From Microvirga vignae (GTDB taxonomy: Bacteria; Pseudomonadota; Alphaproteobacteria; Rhizobiales; Beijerinckiaceae), in contig NZ_LCYG01000053.1 of NCBI RefSeq assembly GCF_001017175.1, positions 48,023 to 112,022 of the forward strand: DNA of 64,000 nucleotides. The letters run 5' to 3'. This document shows, in pieces, positions 53,704-61,782 of this stretch (the first letter of the stretch is position 1; each line of letters begins with the position of its first letter). A program made the position numbers and the translations under genes. The notes beneath the pieces are model-generated. The model did not search any database. It saw nothing but the letters and a program-made list of their open reading frames with translations, and had not been told where the DNA came from.

Positions 53704-54846
53704 ATGAGCTGGGATTTCAAGTTCGGCATCGAAGAAGAGTATTTCGTGAACGATGCCACGAAGCGGGACGTGGCCAAGAGCAGAATCAGGGAGTTCTTTG
53801 CCTCCTGCCGAGAGCAGCTCTCGGATGGCATCCATCCCGAGATGCTCGAGCCTCAGATCGAGATCGCCACCAAGCCGATGGTCGATTTCGCGGAGGCCCG
53901 CTCGCAGCTTTCCGGTTTGCGCTCATCCGTGGGTGCGATTGCCCGCGACTACAACCTGTCCATCATGGCCTCCGGCACGCATCCGCTCGCCGTCTGGTCC
54001 CGCGTGCGCGCCAACAATGCGCAGCCGCGCTACGGCAAGGTGATGCATGACCTGCAGATGCTCGGCAGCCGCACGATTTTGTGCGGCATGCATGTGCATG
54101 TGGAGGTGCCGGATCTTGCCGCGCGCGTGGACATCATGAACCGCATCCAGCCTTATCTTCCGCTGCTGCTTGCGCTTTCCACCTCGTCGCCGTTCTGGCA
54201 GGCGCAACGCACGGGTCTTCTGGGCTATCGGTTGGCTGCCTATCGCGAGCTGCCGCGCACCGGCCTGCCTGACCTGTTCGAGAATGCTGAGGATTACCAG
54301 CGCTATATCGATACCTTGGTGGCCGCCCGCGCCATCGAGAACTCGAGCTACGTGTGGTGGGTGATCCGCCCCTCGCTCAAGCATCCGACGCTTGAGCTGC
54401 GTGTGGCGGACAGCTGCACACGCGTGGACGATACCATCGCCATTGCCGCCCTCTACCGCTGCCTCGTGCGCCGCTTGAGCCTCGACCCCACGCTCAATGC
54501 CGGCCAGACCGGCGCGTCCCGCGCCATCAACGACGAGAACAGCTGGCGTGCCATGCGCTACGGCATCCATGGCAGCTTCGTCGACGAGGAGACACGCAGC
54601 GCCAAGCCTGTCCGTGGGATGCTCGACGATATTCTCGACATGATCGCGGATGACGCCAAGGAACTCGGCTGCGAGCGCGAGGTGGATCTCGCCCGCTGGA
54701 TCGTCGCCCGGGGGACCAGCGCCGACCGGCAGCTCACCCTCTACACGGAAGCTCTCGGCCGTGGCCTGTCGAGCCGGGATGCCCTGGCTGGCGTCGTCGA
54801 TTGGCTCTCCGCCGAGACCACGGGGGATCTGGTCGTCCGCCATTGA
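53704..54846 (+). CDS. YbdK-type carboxylate-amine ligase (GCS2 family)
   Basis: A protein of 380 residues. FGIEEEYFVNDATKRD is the GCS2 start, followed by HPEMLEPQIEIATKPMVD, where acidic residues bind magnesium, CGMHVHVEVPDLAARVDIMN and LELRVADSCTRVDDTIAIAA. YbdK of E. coli has weak gamma-glutamylcysteine ligase activity; the true substrate is unknown. GAGGAACCGGGAA precedes the ATG. The bona fide gshA gene lies 234 bases downstream, separated by a family A repeat. Confidence 0.87.
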   Translation: MSWDFKFGIEEEYFVNDATKRDVAKSRIREFFASCREQLSDGIHPEMLEPQIEIATKPMVDFAEARSQLSGLRSSVGAIARDYNLSIMASGTHPLAVWSRVRANNAQPRYGKVMHDLQMLGSRTILCGMHVHVEVPDLAARVDIMNRIQPYLPLLLALSTSSPFWQAQRTGLLGYRLAAYRELPRTGLPDLFENAEDYQRYIDTLVAARAIENSSYVWWVIRPSLKHPTLELRVADSCTRVDDTIAIAALYRCLVRRLSLDPTLNAGQTGASRAINDENSWRAMRYGIHGSFVDEETRSAKPVRGMLDDILDMIADDAKELGCEREVDLARWIVARGTSADRQLTLYTEALGRGLSSRDALAGVVDWLSAETTGDLVVRH

Positions 54847-54850
54847 GGCT

Positions 54851-54968
54851 CTAGAGCATCGATCCCGATAGTGGAGGGCACTTTTGGGATCGATCCGATG
54901 CTCATTTTTGAGAGGAGCGCATCGCTTTATGCGGAAATCCGGGTCCACTTTTCCGCACGATGCGCTAG
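54851..54968. repeat. Composite palindromic repeat, family A copy (complete)
   Basis: CTAGAGCATCGATCCCGATAG with GGATCGATCCGATGCTC forms the first hairpin. GAGCGCATCGCTTTATGCGG with GTCCACTTTTCCGCACGATG and CGCTAG forms the second. CTAG bounds both ends. It lies three bases after the YbdK stop. Confidence 0.88.
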
Positions 54969-55080
54969 ATGGTCCCGCACATTGTGGGGCCGCCCCTCAT
55001 TGCAGCTTGGCCTTAACCCGCCTATCTAGTCCCGACCTGAGTCGGCGCGCCTTGAACGCGCTTTTTGGATGAGGTGATGT

Positions 55081-56451
55081 ATGGCGCGGGACGTATCCGA
55101 TACGACCCCCATTGGCGCGCGTTCCGAGCTCGTCGAGTGGATCGCTGAAGGTGAGAAGCCGCGCGAGATGTGGCGGCTGGGCACCGAGCACGAGAAAGTT
55201 CCCTTCTACGAGGCCGGTGCCTCCCCTGTGCCCTATGACGGCGGGAACGGCATTCGCGCGCTGCTCGAAGGCCTGCAGGAGCGCACGGGCTGGGAGCCCA
55301 TCATCGAGGACGACCATCCCATCGGCCTGTTCGATGAGAAGGGGGGCGGCGCCATCTCGCTGGAGCCCGGCGGACAATTCGAGCTCTCCGGCGCGCCGCT
55401 GAAGACGCTTCATGAGACGGCGCAGGAAACCGCAAAGCATCTCGATGATGTGAAGGCCATCGGCGACAGGCTCGGTATCGGCTTTCTGACGCTCGGCATG
55501 AGTCCCCTGTGGACGCGCGCCGAGACGCCTGTCATGCCGAAGAAGCGCTATCGCATCATGACGAATTACATGCCGAAGGTCGGCTCGCTCGGCCTCGACA
55601 TGATGTACCGCACGTCCACCGTGCAGGTGAACATGGATTATGCGTCAGAAGCCGACATGGTGAAGAAGCTGCGCGTTTCGCTTGCGCTGCAGCCCGTCGC
55701 GACAGCGATCTTCGCCAATTCGCCGTTCACCGACGGCAAGCCCAACGGTTTTTTGTCCATGCGCTCTGAAATCTGGCGCGACACGGACAAAGACCGCACG
55801 GGCATGATCGCCTTCGCGTTCGAGGATGGCTTCGGCTATGAGCGTTATGTCGATTGGGCGCTCGACGTGCCGATGTATTTCGTCAAGCGCGATGCGACCT
55901 ATCATGATGTTGCCGGTGCTTCGTTCCACGATCTGCTCGCGGGCAAGCTCGCGCAATTGCCGGACGAGCGCGCAACGCGCTCCGATTGGGCCAACCACGT
56001 CTCCACGCTGTTCCCGGAAGTGCGCCTGAAGCGCTACATGGAAATGCGTGGCGCGGATGTGGGTAATGCTCGGCACATCGTCGCGCTCTCCGCGTTCTGG
56101 GCCGGATTGCTGTACGACGAGGTTGCTCTCGATGGTGCCTGGGAACTCGTGAAGAACTGGAAGCCTGAGCAGCGCGAGCAACTGCGCGCCGATGTGCCGA
56201 AGCTCGCGTTGAAAGCAGAGATTGCTGGACGCTCCGTTCAGGACATCGCGCGCGATGCGCTTTCCCTCTCGCGCGAAGGCCTCAGACGCCGTGCCAATCT
56301 CGACGGGGCAGGACAGGACGAGACGAAGCACCTCGTCTATGCCGAAGAGATCGTTGCCTCGGGCCGAACACCCGCCGAGCGGCTGCTGGAGCGCTATCAT
56401 GGCGAATGGGGCGGTTCGGTTCTGCCAGCCTTCAGGGAATGTGTGTTCTAG
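55081..56451 (+). CDS. gshA: Glutamate-cysteine ligase, proteobacterial/plant type
   Basis: A protein of 456 residues, the usual length of this type. WRLGTEHEKVPFYEAGASPV at the start and SLEPGGQFELSGAPLKTLHE are hallmark segments, followed by TNYMPKVGSLGLDMMYRTST and VNMDYASEADMVKKLRVSLA. It catalyses the first step of glutathione synthesis from glutamate, cysteine and ATP. GAGGTGATGT precedes the ATG. The stop codon TAG (56449-56451) is part of the first CTAG of a family A repeat. Confidence 0.95.
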   Translation: MARDVSDTTPIGARSELVEWIAEGEKPREMWRLGTEHEKVPFYEAGASPVPYDGGNGIRALLEGLQERTGWEPIIEDDHPIGLFDEKGGGAISLEPGGQFELSGAPLKTLHETAQETAKHLDDVKAIGDRLGIGFLTLGMSPLWTRAETPVMPKKRYRIMTNYMPKVGSLGLDMMYRTSTVQVNMDYASEADMVKKLRVSLALQPVATAIFANSPFTDGKPNGFLSMRSEIWRDTDKDRTGMIAFAFEDGFGYERYVDWALDVPMYFVKRDATYHDVAGASFHDLLAGKLAQLPDERATRSDWANHVSTLFPEVRLKRYMEMRGADVGNARHIVALSAFWAGLLYDEVALDGAWELVKNWKPEQREQLRADVPKLALKAEIAGRSVQDIARDALSLSREGLRRRANLDGAGQDETKHLVYAEEIVASGRTPAERLLERYHGEWGGSVLPAFRECVF

Positions 56452-56588
56452 AGCATCAGACGGGAAAAGTGGATTTGCACTTTTGGGGCCAATCCGATGC
56501 TTTCTCCTTGAATGAGAGCATCGTTGATTGCGGAAAACCGGCTCCACTTTCCGCTGACGCGGCCCTCCGGTTCCGCACGATGCTCTAG
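56448..56588. repeat. Composite palindromic repeat, family A copy, overlapping the gshA stop codon
   Basis: CTAGAGCATCAGACGGG, GAAAAGTGGATTTGCAC and GCCAATCCGATGC form the first part. GAGAGCATCGTTGATTGCGG and CACGATGCTCTAG form the second, with an extra GACGCGGCCCTCCGGTTCCG. Ends in CTAG at 56585-56588. With the hairpin at 56623 it accounts for most of the 323-base gap. Confidence 0.85.
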
Positions 56589-56622
56589 CGCAAGAAGCAC
56601 TTATAGCGCGTATTCTACTTGA

Positions 56623-56650
56623 TGGAGGCAGGGCTCATGCTCTGCCTCCA
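56623..56650. terminator. Hairpin between the convergent gshA and GGDEF genes
   Basis: TGGAGGCAGGGC and GCTCTGCCTCCA form a 12-bp stem with one G-U pair over a TCAT loop, followed by TTGCTTTT. It fits a terminator for gshA; A-richness on the other side is weak, so use by the opposite gene is uncertain. Confidence 0.6.
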
Positions 56651-56774
56651 TTGCTTTTGAACTCGATGGCGGTTTCGGTAACGACATCCTTGACGGCAAA
56701 ATGGGTGGCGATCTCATGTCCGGCGGCACGATGGCTGTTTGCCGTTATGTGAGAGCGCTATCCGGCGCTCACCA

Positions 56775-58265
56775 CTACGCTGCCTTTGCGATTGCGACCT
56801 GGTTGCGTCCGTCCTGCTTGGCTTGATAGAGCGCTTTGTCGGCCATGCGCACGAGTTCTGTCGGGCCGGCATGAGATCGGTTGAGGGCGGGCGCCTGGGT
56901 GACGCTGCCGATGCTGATCGTCAGGGTATAGGACGGGGCATTGGCTTCGTGATGCAGGGCCAACGCCTCGACCTGCGCACGGATGTTTTCTGCAACTTCT
57001 GCCGCTCCGGGCTCGTCCGTGTCGGGCAGCAGCACGGCGATTTCCTCACCGCCATAGCGGGCGACGAAATCGCCGGGACGATTCACGGAGCCTGCGATAA
57101 CCTTTGCGACCTTCCGCAGGCAATCGTCACCCTGCTGATGGCCATAGATGTCGTTGTAGGCTTTGAACTGGTCGACATCGATGAGAAGAAGCGAGAGTGG
57201 TGCTCCATCACGCGAGGCGCGCAGCCATTCCGTCTCCAGCCGATGATCGAACGTTCGGCGATTGGCGAGACACGTCAAGCCATCCGTTGTCGCCAGCACG
57301 GCGAGTTCGGATTCCACCTGTTCTCTGCGGCGCAATTCCCGCGCAAGTCTCCAGCCCAACAGGCCGATGATACAGATGAGCACAGCTATGCCGACCGAAC
57401 GGATCTGGAATTCCCCCGTCCAGTTTGCCAGCGCTTCATCCAGACTCACGGCGGTCAGGATGACGACGGGGTAAACGTGGTTTCTCTGATAGCCGGCGAG
57501 ACGCTCCACATTATCGACAGGAGACATGTAGGTGCGCGATCCATAGGGGCCTCCCTCCAGCATCCATCTGGAGAGGGTCCATGGGATGCCGATCACTCGC
57601 TCGACATAAGGATAGCGCGAGAGAATTTTTCCATCTGTCGCGCTGAATATGGCGATCGACCCCTGAGACCCCAGATCGATGCGGCCGAAGAAGTTCGCGA
57701 AATAGCGCGGCGGAATGCTCACCTGAACGACGCCGCCGAAGCTGCCGTCGGGCCTGTTGAGGCGGCGGGACAGGGTCAACACCCATTCGGACCCGAGCGG
57801 GTCACGAATGATGGGACCGAAGAACCACTTTCTCTCAGCTGATGCCGAGTGATGCTGAAAGAAAGCGAGATCCCGGACGTTCACCTTGCCATGGCCGGGC
57901 AGGGAGCTGCTCAGGACGAAGCCGTCTTCTCCATAGACGGTAAGAGTCTTGAGCGCCTGTAAGGTTTGAATGCGACCCGAAAGGGAATTCTGCATCTCCG
58001 CTATGTCTTCGGAGAGCCTTCCATGGTGCTCGATCCGGTCGACCATGTCGACCAGGATGGCATCGGCCAGATTGAAGGTATCCTCCGCATGCTGGGCCAG
58101 CGACTTCGCGAGATTCCTCATCTCGGATTCGATCCGCAGGAACTCCTGCTTGCGCGCGCTCCAATCACGCCAACCCTCGAGACCGATAATGGCGAGGCAA
58201 ATCACCGCCACGAAAATCTTGAGTCCCAGGGATGAGGGGTACTTTTTTCGCGGCGGGGAAACCAT
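56775..58265 (-). CDS. dCache-GGDEF diguanylate cyclase
   Basis: A protein of 496 residues. TM1 at about 14-32, periplasmic dCache-like sensor domain at 40-275 (with GEDGFVLSSSLPGHGKVNV, WVLTLSRRLNRPDG), TM2 at about 292-312 (VGIAVLICIIGLLGW), then a GGDEF domain with the active-site motif GGEEI at about 403. RPGD sits five residues before it, the inhibitory I-site position, so feedback by c-di-GMP is expected. LLLIDVDQFKAYNDIYGH carries metal-binding and substrate residues. It should synthesise c-di-GMP in response to an extracellular ligand. Confidence 0.93.
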   Translation of the reverse strand: MVSPPRKKYPSSLGLKIFVAVICLAIIGLEGWRDWSARKQEFLRIESEMRNLAKSLAQHAEDTFNLADAILVDMVDRIEHHGRLSEDIAEMQNSLSGRIQTLQALKTLTVYGEDGFVLSSSLPGHGKVNVRDLAFFQHHSASAERKWFFGPIIRDPLGSEWVLTLSRRLNRPDGSFGGVVQVSIPPRYFANFFGRIDLGSQGSIAIFSATDGKILSRYPYVERVIGIPWTLSRWMLEGGPYGSRTYMSPVDNVERLAGYQRNHVYPVVILTAVSLDEALANWTGEFQIRSVGIAVLICIIGLLGWRLARELRRREQVESELAVLATTDGLTCLANRRTFDHRLETEWLRASRDGAPLSLLLIDVDQFKAYNDIYGHQQGDDCLRKVAKVIAGSVNRPGDFVARYGGEEIAVLLPDTDEPGAAEVAENIRAQVEALALHHEANAPSYTLTISIGSVTQAPALNRSHAGPTELVRMADKALYQAKQDGRNQVAIAKAA

Positions 58266-58281
58266 TGGACTTAAGCCTTCC

Positions 58282-58599
58282 TCAGGTCGAAGCGAACTTG
58301 AGGCCGAGGATGCCGGCGACGATCAGTCCGATGCAGGCGAGGCGGAGTGCGGTGGCAGGCTCTCCCAGAAGGACGATCCCCAGGAGGGCGGTGCCCACCG
58401 TGCCGATGCCGGTCCAGACGGCGTATCCGGTCCCGACCGGCAGCGTCTTGAGGGCCAATCCCAGCAGCAGGACGCTGACCACCATGCTCACCGCGGTCAG
58501 GACAGAGGGGATCAGTCGGGAGAAGCCATCCGTGTATTTGAGGCCGATGGCCCAGCCAATCTCAAACAGGCCCGCCAGTGTCAGATAAATCCACGCCAT
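58282..58599 (-). CDS. sugE: Small multidrug resistance family guanidinium exporter (Gdx/SugE)
   Basis: A protein of 105 residues with four membrane helices. The membrane Glu is in [20 protein letters not shown], a segment nearly the same in E. coli SugE/Gdx. [20 protein letters not shown] is also shared. Gdx exports guanidinium with protons. Start is at [13 protein letters not shown]; longer in-frame starts add a non-conserved leader. I looked upstream for a guanidine riboswitch and did not recognise one. It follows the small exported gene by 151 bases and lies 16 bases before the GGDEF start. Confidence 0.92.
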   Translation of the reverse strand: MAWIYLTLAGLFEIGWAIGLKYTDGFSRLIPSVLTAVSMVVSVLLLGLALKTLPVGTGYAVWTGIGTVGTALLGIVLLGEPATALRLACIGLIVAGILGLKFAST

Positions 58600-58750
58600 T
58601 CCAGATCTCACGTCACCAGCCGGTGATACCCCATTCTCAGAGACGATAACGCGAGGCCCCCCTTGCGCCCCTTTAGGTATACAGGGCCGCCGCATCCGGC
58701 TCAATAGAGGCCAAGGTTGCAGAAACGCCTACCAGGTTTGGCAGGGAGCC

Positions 58751-59053
58751 TCAGTTTTCCGTATCGTCCGAGGGACGGGCCGAGGGCTTCAAGGAGGCAT
58801 AAGGGTTGAAGGGCGTATAGATCTGATGCTTCCACGAATCCCCGCAGTTGATGCAGATGGAGCGGATCATGTGATTGTTGCTCTGCTCCATGCGCTTGAG
58901 CAGTTTTTCCTGCCGCTGCTGGGCCTCGTTCTGCTCCGCTTCATAACCGGAGGGACGCACCGTGAGCTTCATGCCTTGGCCCTCGGAAGCTCCCTGGGCA
59001 AGGGCCGGTCCTGACAGGCCGGCGAGAATGGCCGCGAAAATATAATGACGCAT
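58751..59053 (-). CDS. Small exported protein with a CxxC motif
   Basis: A protein of 100 residues from MRHYIFAAILAGLSGPALAQ, a signal peptide cleaved after ALA, with GGGGAG upstream. The mature part has a charged helical region (QNEAQQRQEKLLKRMEQSNN), then ICINCGDSW with a CxxC and a Pro/Ser tail. No domain is recognised. A redox or metal role for CINC is only a guess. It is upstream of and in the same direction as sugE. Confidence 0.65.
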   Translation of the reverse strand: MRHYIFAAILAGLSGPALAQGASEGQGMKLTVRPSGYEAEQNEAQQRQEKLLKRMEQSNNHMIRSICINCGDSWKHQIYTPFNPYASLKPSARPSDDTEN

Positions 59054-59136
59054 CGGACTCCCCACAGCCGATTTGAAACAACTCCGACTGGACGCCATGC
59101 AATGCTATTCCGTCAAGTCCGAAAAGAAGGTTGGGA

Positions 59137-59328
59137 CTATTGGAAGCAGGCCCTGTGAAGGGAAGGGCGTAACAAGCGCCATCCTTCTCCGTGGCCGTCG
59201 GGCACCCATTCCTGGGTCACGGACGCATTCATGGACAGGGAGACCCCGATGGTGAGAGCGGCGTTGAATGGAAAGTGCGGAAGAACGTGATCGGTATGGA
59301 CGGTATAGACCGTCGCGATCAGGAACAC
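59137..59328 (-). CDS. Possible small open frame, unknown
   Basis: A 63-residue frame from a GTG with no clear ribosome site. Third codon positions are GC-rich as in real genes here. A mirrored GACGGTATAGACCGTC (59293-59308) lies at the start of the frame. The sequence TVHTDHVLPHFPFNAALTIG does not resemble a known family. Could be a gene remnant. The surrounding 59054-59417 stretch has no other supported gene. Confidence 0.25.
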   Translation of the reverse strand: MFLIATVYTVHTDHVLPHFPFNAALTIGVSLSMNASVTQEWVPDGHGEGWRLLRPSLHRACFQ

Positions 59329-59417
59329 AGGCCGGGGGAGGCCTGGCGTTCGATTCCGAAAACAAATGAGACAGCGCAGGTCTCGGGGCCTGCGCTGTCC
59401 CTCTCCGGTCGACTTCG

Positions 59418-59780
59418 TCAGATGATGGTGAACTCGGAATAGGCGAGCACGGCCTTGTTGGTGAACTGGGCGATCAGCACTTTCGCGGCCGCGCCCGAGC
59501 CGTCCGGATCATAGTAGAGAAAGCCCTTGGCCCGGTCGTAGATCAGATGATCGTCGGCATCCTTGGCCGCGCTGCCGAGCACGAATTGCGCGCTGCTCAG
59601 GCGGCCCGCCGGACCGAGCTTGCTCATGTAGCGGTTGTCGAGCTGGAGCGAGTCGTAGGTCCTGTTGTAGTCGGTGATCTGGTCGACGTTGGTGCTGCCG
59701 AGCCGGTCCCTGAACACGAAGGTGTCGTTGCCCATGCCGCCTGTGAGCACGTCCTTGCCATAGCCACCGTCGATCCTGTT
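59418..59780. repeat. Direct repeat, 3' end of RTX gene 1 (copy a)
   Basis: This stretch matches 61420-61782 at an offset of exactly 2002 bases with no insertions or deletions seen. The two differ only by scattered substitutions; the opening TCAGATGATGGTGAACTCGG is the same in both. It encodes the C-terminal secretion module of both RTX proteins. Confidence 0.9.
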
Positions 59781-61097
59781 ATGACCGGCGTTGCCCTTGA
59801 TCACATTGGCGAGCGTGTTGCCGGTGAGGCTGAGCGCGGCGGAGCCGGAGGCATAGAGCCGCTCCACGGCAGCGGCCAGCGTATAGCTGATGCTGGTGTA
59901 GACCCGATCGGCCGTGCCGCCGGAGGCGGTCTCGATCACCCGGTCGCCCACATTGTCGACATGGTAGATGTCGTTGCCCGCGCCGCCCGACATCTGGTCG
60001 GCGCCGAGCCTGCCATCGAGCACGTTGGCGATGGCATTGCCGGTGAAATGATCCGCACCGCTGCCGCCGGTGAGATTCTCTATGCTGTCGAGGGTGTCGG
60101 TGCCGTAACCGGTCTCCTGCGGACCAGCAACATTGAGATCGACGGCGGCGGCGGCAGTGCCGGAAAAGCGTGCGGTGTCGCTGCCCTCGCCGCCGCGCAG
60201 GACGTCGTTGCCGAGGCCGCCATCGAGCACGTCGTTGCCGCCATTGCCGAACAGGTTGTCGTCGTCGTTCGCGCCGGTCAGGACATTGGCGCCGTCGCTG
60301 CCGTTGTAGATATCCTTGCCGGATGTGCCGTTGACGTTCTCCACATTGGCGATCGTGTCGAGGCCATCTCCCGTATTCTGCTGCGTCGTGACGCGCAGAT
60401 CGACTGTGGCTCCTGCAATGCTGAACTCGATCGTATCGATGCCGCCGCCGCCATCGATCACGTCGTCGCCAAGGCCCCCATAGAACAGCTCCGACCCGGC
60501 TCCGCCATAGCCCTTGTCGTTGCCAGCGCCCAGCCCGATCCGGCCTGTGAGGGTGCCGGATGTGCCATCGTATAAATCATTGCCATCGCCTAGGTCGATG
60601 ATCCCCTGCATGAAGCCCGAGTTGATGACGGTGTCGGAACCGATCGACGCTTGGACCGCCGCCCTATTAAGACCAGCGATGATATTGCCGGTGTTGATGA
60701 CGGTCAGGCTGTCGGTGGCGGCGCCTGCGATGTGCCAAATGGCTTGGGTCACGTTTCCTGTTGTAATGGTCCCGCAATTTGTGACGACGCTGATCCCTCT
60801 CGCGATAATGCCTATCTGCCCTGATAGGAACGCGCTGGAGCCAACAAAGATATTGGCCGATCCAAATTCCGCGTCGATGCAAGCTCCATTTGCTATAATC
60901 CTTCCGTAAACAGTGAATTTCGTGAAGCCCGCCGTCGACGCGCTCGTGACATTGACCGCCGTGGAGAGTGCCCCGTCCGACAGGATCGATCCGTTTGCCG
61001 CGATGAACAGGGAATCGTCGCCGCCGATCTGGAGGGCGGTGGTGCTGTCGGTCGTCGTGTGGATCGAGTTGTTGAGATCGATCGAGAAGTCGGTCAT
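59418..61097 (-). CDS. RTX calcium-binding repeat protein
   Basis: A protein of 559 residues with no Sec signal peptide, as expected for type I secretion. Residues 1-160 are Ser/Thr/Ala-rich with beta-helix-like repeats (NCGTITTG, NTGNIIAG). RTX nonapeptides of the GGxGxDxLx type follow from about 165 (LGDGNDLYDG, GGLGDDVIDGGGG) and repeat through 460. The last 120 residues (from GGYGKDVLTGG) form a conserved secretion-signal module, also present in the next protein. Probably a surface or extracellular protein such as an adhesin or biofilm component. AAGGACAAGGG precedes the ATG. No type I exporter gene is adjacent. Confidence 0.88.
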   Translation of the reverse strand: MTDFSIDLNNSIHTTTDSTTALQIGGDDSLFIAANGSILSDGALSTAVNVTSASTAGFTKFTVYGRIIANGACIDAEFGSANIFVGSSAFLSGQIGIIARGISVVTNCGTITTGNVTQAIWHIAGAATDSLTVINTGNIIAGLNRAAVQASIGSDTVINSGFMQGIIDLGDGNDLYDGTSGTLTGRIGLGAGNDKGYGGAGSELFYGGLGDDVIDGGGGIDTIEFSIAGATVDLRVTTQQNTGDGLDTIANVENVNGTSGKDIYNGSDGANVLTGANDDDNLFGNGGNDVLDGGLGNDVLRGGEGSDTARFSGTAAAAVDLNVAGPQETGYGTDTLDSIENLTGGSGADHFTGNAIANVLDGRLGADQMSGGAGNDIYHVDNVGDRVIETASGGTADRVYTSISYTLAAAVERLYASGSAALSLTGNTLANVIKGNAGHNRIDGGYGKDVLTGGMGNDTFVFRDRLGSTNVDQITDYNRTYDSLQLDNRYMSKLGPAGRLSSAQFVLGSAAKDADDHLIYDRAKGFLYYDPDGSGAAAKVLIAQFTNKAVLAYSEFTII

Positions 61098-61419
61098 CCC
61101 TTGTCCTTCCTGAAAGTCGCCGGGGCCGAGCGCAGTCTGGCCTGCCCGTTCAAACAGCGTATCTTGATATTGTTATTTATCTTTATAACGTTTCTTGTCC
61201 GTTTGGAAAGGACCCGGCCCGCGACGCTTCTTCCTTTTTGCCCATCGGGCCTCAAAGTGGGTGGGCGGTCCCGTGTCCCGCTTGCGGCGGTTTGCCTGTG
61301 CCGCGAGCCCCTCATCGACCTGGAGAGGCTAGGCCTGCCGGAGCGGTTCTTCGCGCCTGTCAGCGGCTCGTTCATACGGTCCGTCAAGGCTTGGCTCGGC
61401 ATGACGCCGCGCTCGCTCC
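61098..61419. other. AT-rich leader between the two RTX genes
   Basis: The 322-base gap contains an AT-rich island (61160-61200, TTGATATTGTTATTTATCTT then TATAACG) that contrasts with the GC-rich surroundings. It lies upstream of the first RTX gene on the minus strand and may hold its promoter. No clear -35/-10 pair could be defined. No other gene is supported. Confidence 0.4.
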
Positions 61420-61782
61420 TCAGATGATGGTGAACTCGGAATAGGTGAGAGCCGCCTTGTTGCTGAACTGCGCGATCAGCACCTTCGCGGCTGCCCCCGA
61501 GCCGTCCGGATCATAGTACAGGTAGCCCTTGGCCCGGTCGTAGATCAGGTGATCGTTGGCATCGAGAGCCTTGGTCCCCAGCACGAACTTCGAGCTGCTC
61601 AGGCGGCCGGCTGCCCCCAGCTTGCTCATGTAGCGGTTGTCGAGCTGGAGCGAGTCGTAAGTCTTGTTGTAGTCGGTGATCTGGTCGACGTTGCCGCTGC
61701 CGAGCCGGTCCCTGAACACGAAGGTGTCGTTGCCCGCCCCGCCCGTCAGCACGTCCTTGCCATAGCCGCCGTCGAGCGTGTC
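61420..61782. repeat. Direct repeat, 3' end of the GH113-RTX gene (copy b)
   Basis: Partner of the copy at 59418-59780, same orientation, offset 2002 bases. Conserved reading frame and only substitutions support a recent duplication or gene conversion of the secretion module. Confidence 0.9.

Noticed and set aside
58600..58750. Possible guanidine riboswitch upstream of sugE
   Set aside because: I compared the leader with the known guanidine-I, -II and -III core motifs and found none; only a weak TCACC...GGTGA hairpin near the start codon is present.
61094..61402. Possible gene of about 100 codons in the RTX intergenic gap
   Set aside because: Arg/Ser-rich frame with no ribosome site and overlapping frames on both strands; no recognisable domain.
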